Assembly (NCBI GenBank): GCA_002403335.1
Contig: DHHO01000006.1
Coordinates: 153,237 to 217,236, forward strand
Direction of reading: 5' to 3'
Source: Caldiserica bacterium UBA4770
Lineage (GTDB): Bacteria > Caldisericota > Caldisericia > Caldisericales > Caldisericaceae
DNA: 64,000 nt
The translations under genes were made by a program, and so were the position numbers. Under the pieces are notes generated by a model, which had not been told where the DNA came from, ran no database searches, and saw only the letters and a program-made list of their open reading frames with translations. Below, one piece after another: positions 63,365 through 64,000 of the stretch; positions within the stretch are counted from its first letter, which is position 1; the number at the start of each line of letters is the position of its first letter.

Positions 63365-63940
63365 CGTGAAAGTAGCAAACTTGCTATTTCAAGAAACTGT
63401 TCTATTGCACTTCTATTTTACGATTTAGTAAGTGGAGACTTTTCTACATTAAGACTTCCTGCAAGTTTTGGTACAGTAAACCACCTTCTGGGCATTGAGG
63501 ACAAAGAGCTTCTATTTATCACAAATTTTTATTCAGGTAATAAGGACTTTACAATTAACAATAAATTTGGATGTCTCTATCTGAGAACAAATGAATTTTG
63601 TATCTTTGAGTTGCCCGTTGATTATTTGTTTGTCTATCATGATGATATATATGGTGTATCACCTACAGAAGGGCTTATCAAACTTGATAAAAATCTTAAA
63701 AGGATTGAATAAACTCATATTGATGACTTGAATATTTTAAGTCCCATCGTATCTTCTAACAATGGAATATGGTTTATAGGAAGCGACATTGATATAAATA
63801 ACTTTTCAGACGAAGTTCTTCCTGCAAATAATACTGTGTTCTATTATAGTAGTGATATCACAAAACTGCTCCCCTCTATTTTTACCCGTAAAAATCTTCA
63901 CATTTTTAAAATAACTGCACAAACTCTCAACATTCTTTGA
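63365..63940 (+). pseudogene. Decayed gene, 5'-truncated with an internal in-frame stop
   Basis: One frame is coding-like from about 63365 to a TGA at 63938-63940 but has no start codon at its head and contains a single in-frame TAA at 63710-63712. Both halves have the same character (for example LRLPASFGTVNHLLGIEDKE before, SSNNGIWFIGSDI after), so it reads as one gene broken by a stop and a lost 5' end. The protein is beta-rich and may be propeller-like, but no family is recognised. Confidence 0.55.
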
Positions 63941-63945
63941 AAATT

Positions 63946-64000
63946 ATGGAACTTTTTGAGGAGTTTGAGAGTCTTATATATGAGAGGAGAAATTCTTCTC
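63946..64000 (+). CDS. Possible start of a further gene (partial)
   Basis: ATG 63946 opens a frame to the window edge, beginning MELFEEFESLIYERRNSS. It has no clear ribosome site. It may be the start of a gene that continues beyond the window; only 18 codons are visible. Confidence 0.3.
   Translation, partial: MELFEEFESLIYERRNSS

Overview
The window is chromosomal DNA of a low-GC bacterium. Arginine is written mostly as AGA/AGG and many genes sit in tight same-strand runs with 4-nt ATGA overlaps. The thioredoxin reductase plus two-domain protein disulfide oxidoreductase pair, the compact genes, and the mix of cell-envelope genes (PBP1A, FtsEX-EnvC, type IV pilus PilMNO) suggest an anaerobic, probably thermophilic lineage. 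Caldisericota/Cryosericota-like or other deep-branching thermophiles are possible, but I cannot settle the taxonomy from sequence alone. No rRNA operon and no CRISPR array is visible.

Layout: (1) 0-10.1 kb: a partial roadblock gene, rsfS, trxB-PDO, glpK, a ROK sugar kinase, then a minus-strand block of argF, a COG2403 GTPase, a membrane protein and an SDH-type serine protease. (2) 10.1-22.4 kb: an accessory, decaying zone. It holds an ABC-2 transporter cassette with foreign-looking arginine codons, an IS1634-like transposase remnant, a beta-propeller gene cut at its 5' end, a nucleoside-type ABC permease pair whose second member is broken at a repeat element, an hsdM stub joined to a YgjP metallopeptidase gene, radC, a radical-SAM gene, a DUF72 gene, an EamA fragment, a tRNA-Ile/tRNA-Ala pair and degV. 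(3) 22.4-33.2 kb: a minus-strand block of tRNA-Ser, serS, a PBP1A, thioesterase, UvrD helicase, Yip1 protein, SppA, NrnA, RbfA, CcdA and a DUF1614 protein. (4) 33.3-37.8 kb: prepilin peptidase, pilM-N-O, a PilP-like protein and an Xaa-Pro peptidase. (5) 37.8-47.3 kb: surE, alr, then hpf-secA-prfB-yitT-ftsE-ftsX-envC. (6) 47.4-58.1 kb: two overlapping ORFs that look like a split sigma factor, rpoZ-coaBC-metK-priA, htrA, an RNase J-like nuclease, a roadblock protein, birA and nadE. (7) 58.4-62.7 kb: the fatty-acid operon fabH-fabD-fabG-acpP-fabF with a clear terminator. (8) 62.7-64 kb: a HAD hydrolase and a decayed reading frame.

Most notable observations: coaBC has no ATG/GTG/TTG start but has an ideally placed Shine-Dalgarno before an ATA codon; the PriA homologue keeps its zinc-binding cysteines but has lost the helicase Walker motifs; sigma regions 2 and 4 lie on two overlapping ORFs; at least seven genes show a TATAAT-like -10 box only 5-9 nt before the start codon with no Shine-Dalgarno, pointing to leaderless mRNAs; a dispersed GC-rich intergenic repeat recurs through the window and lies at one gene breakpoint. 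No obviously complete new defence or biosynthetic system is present.
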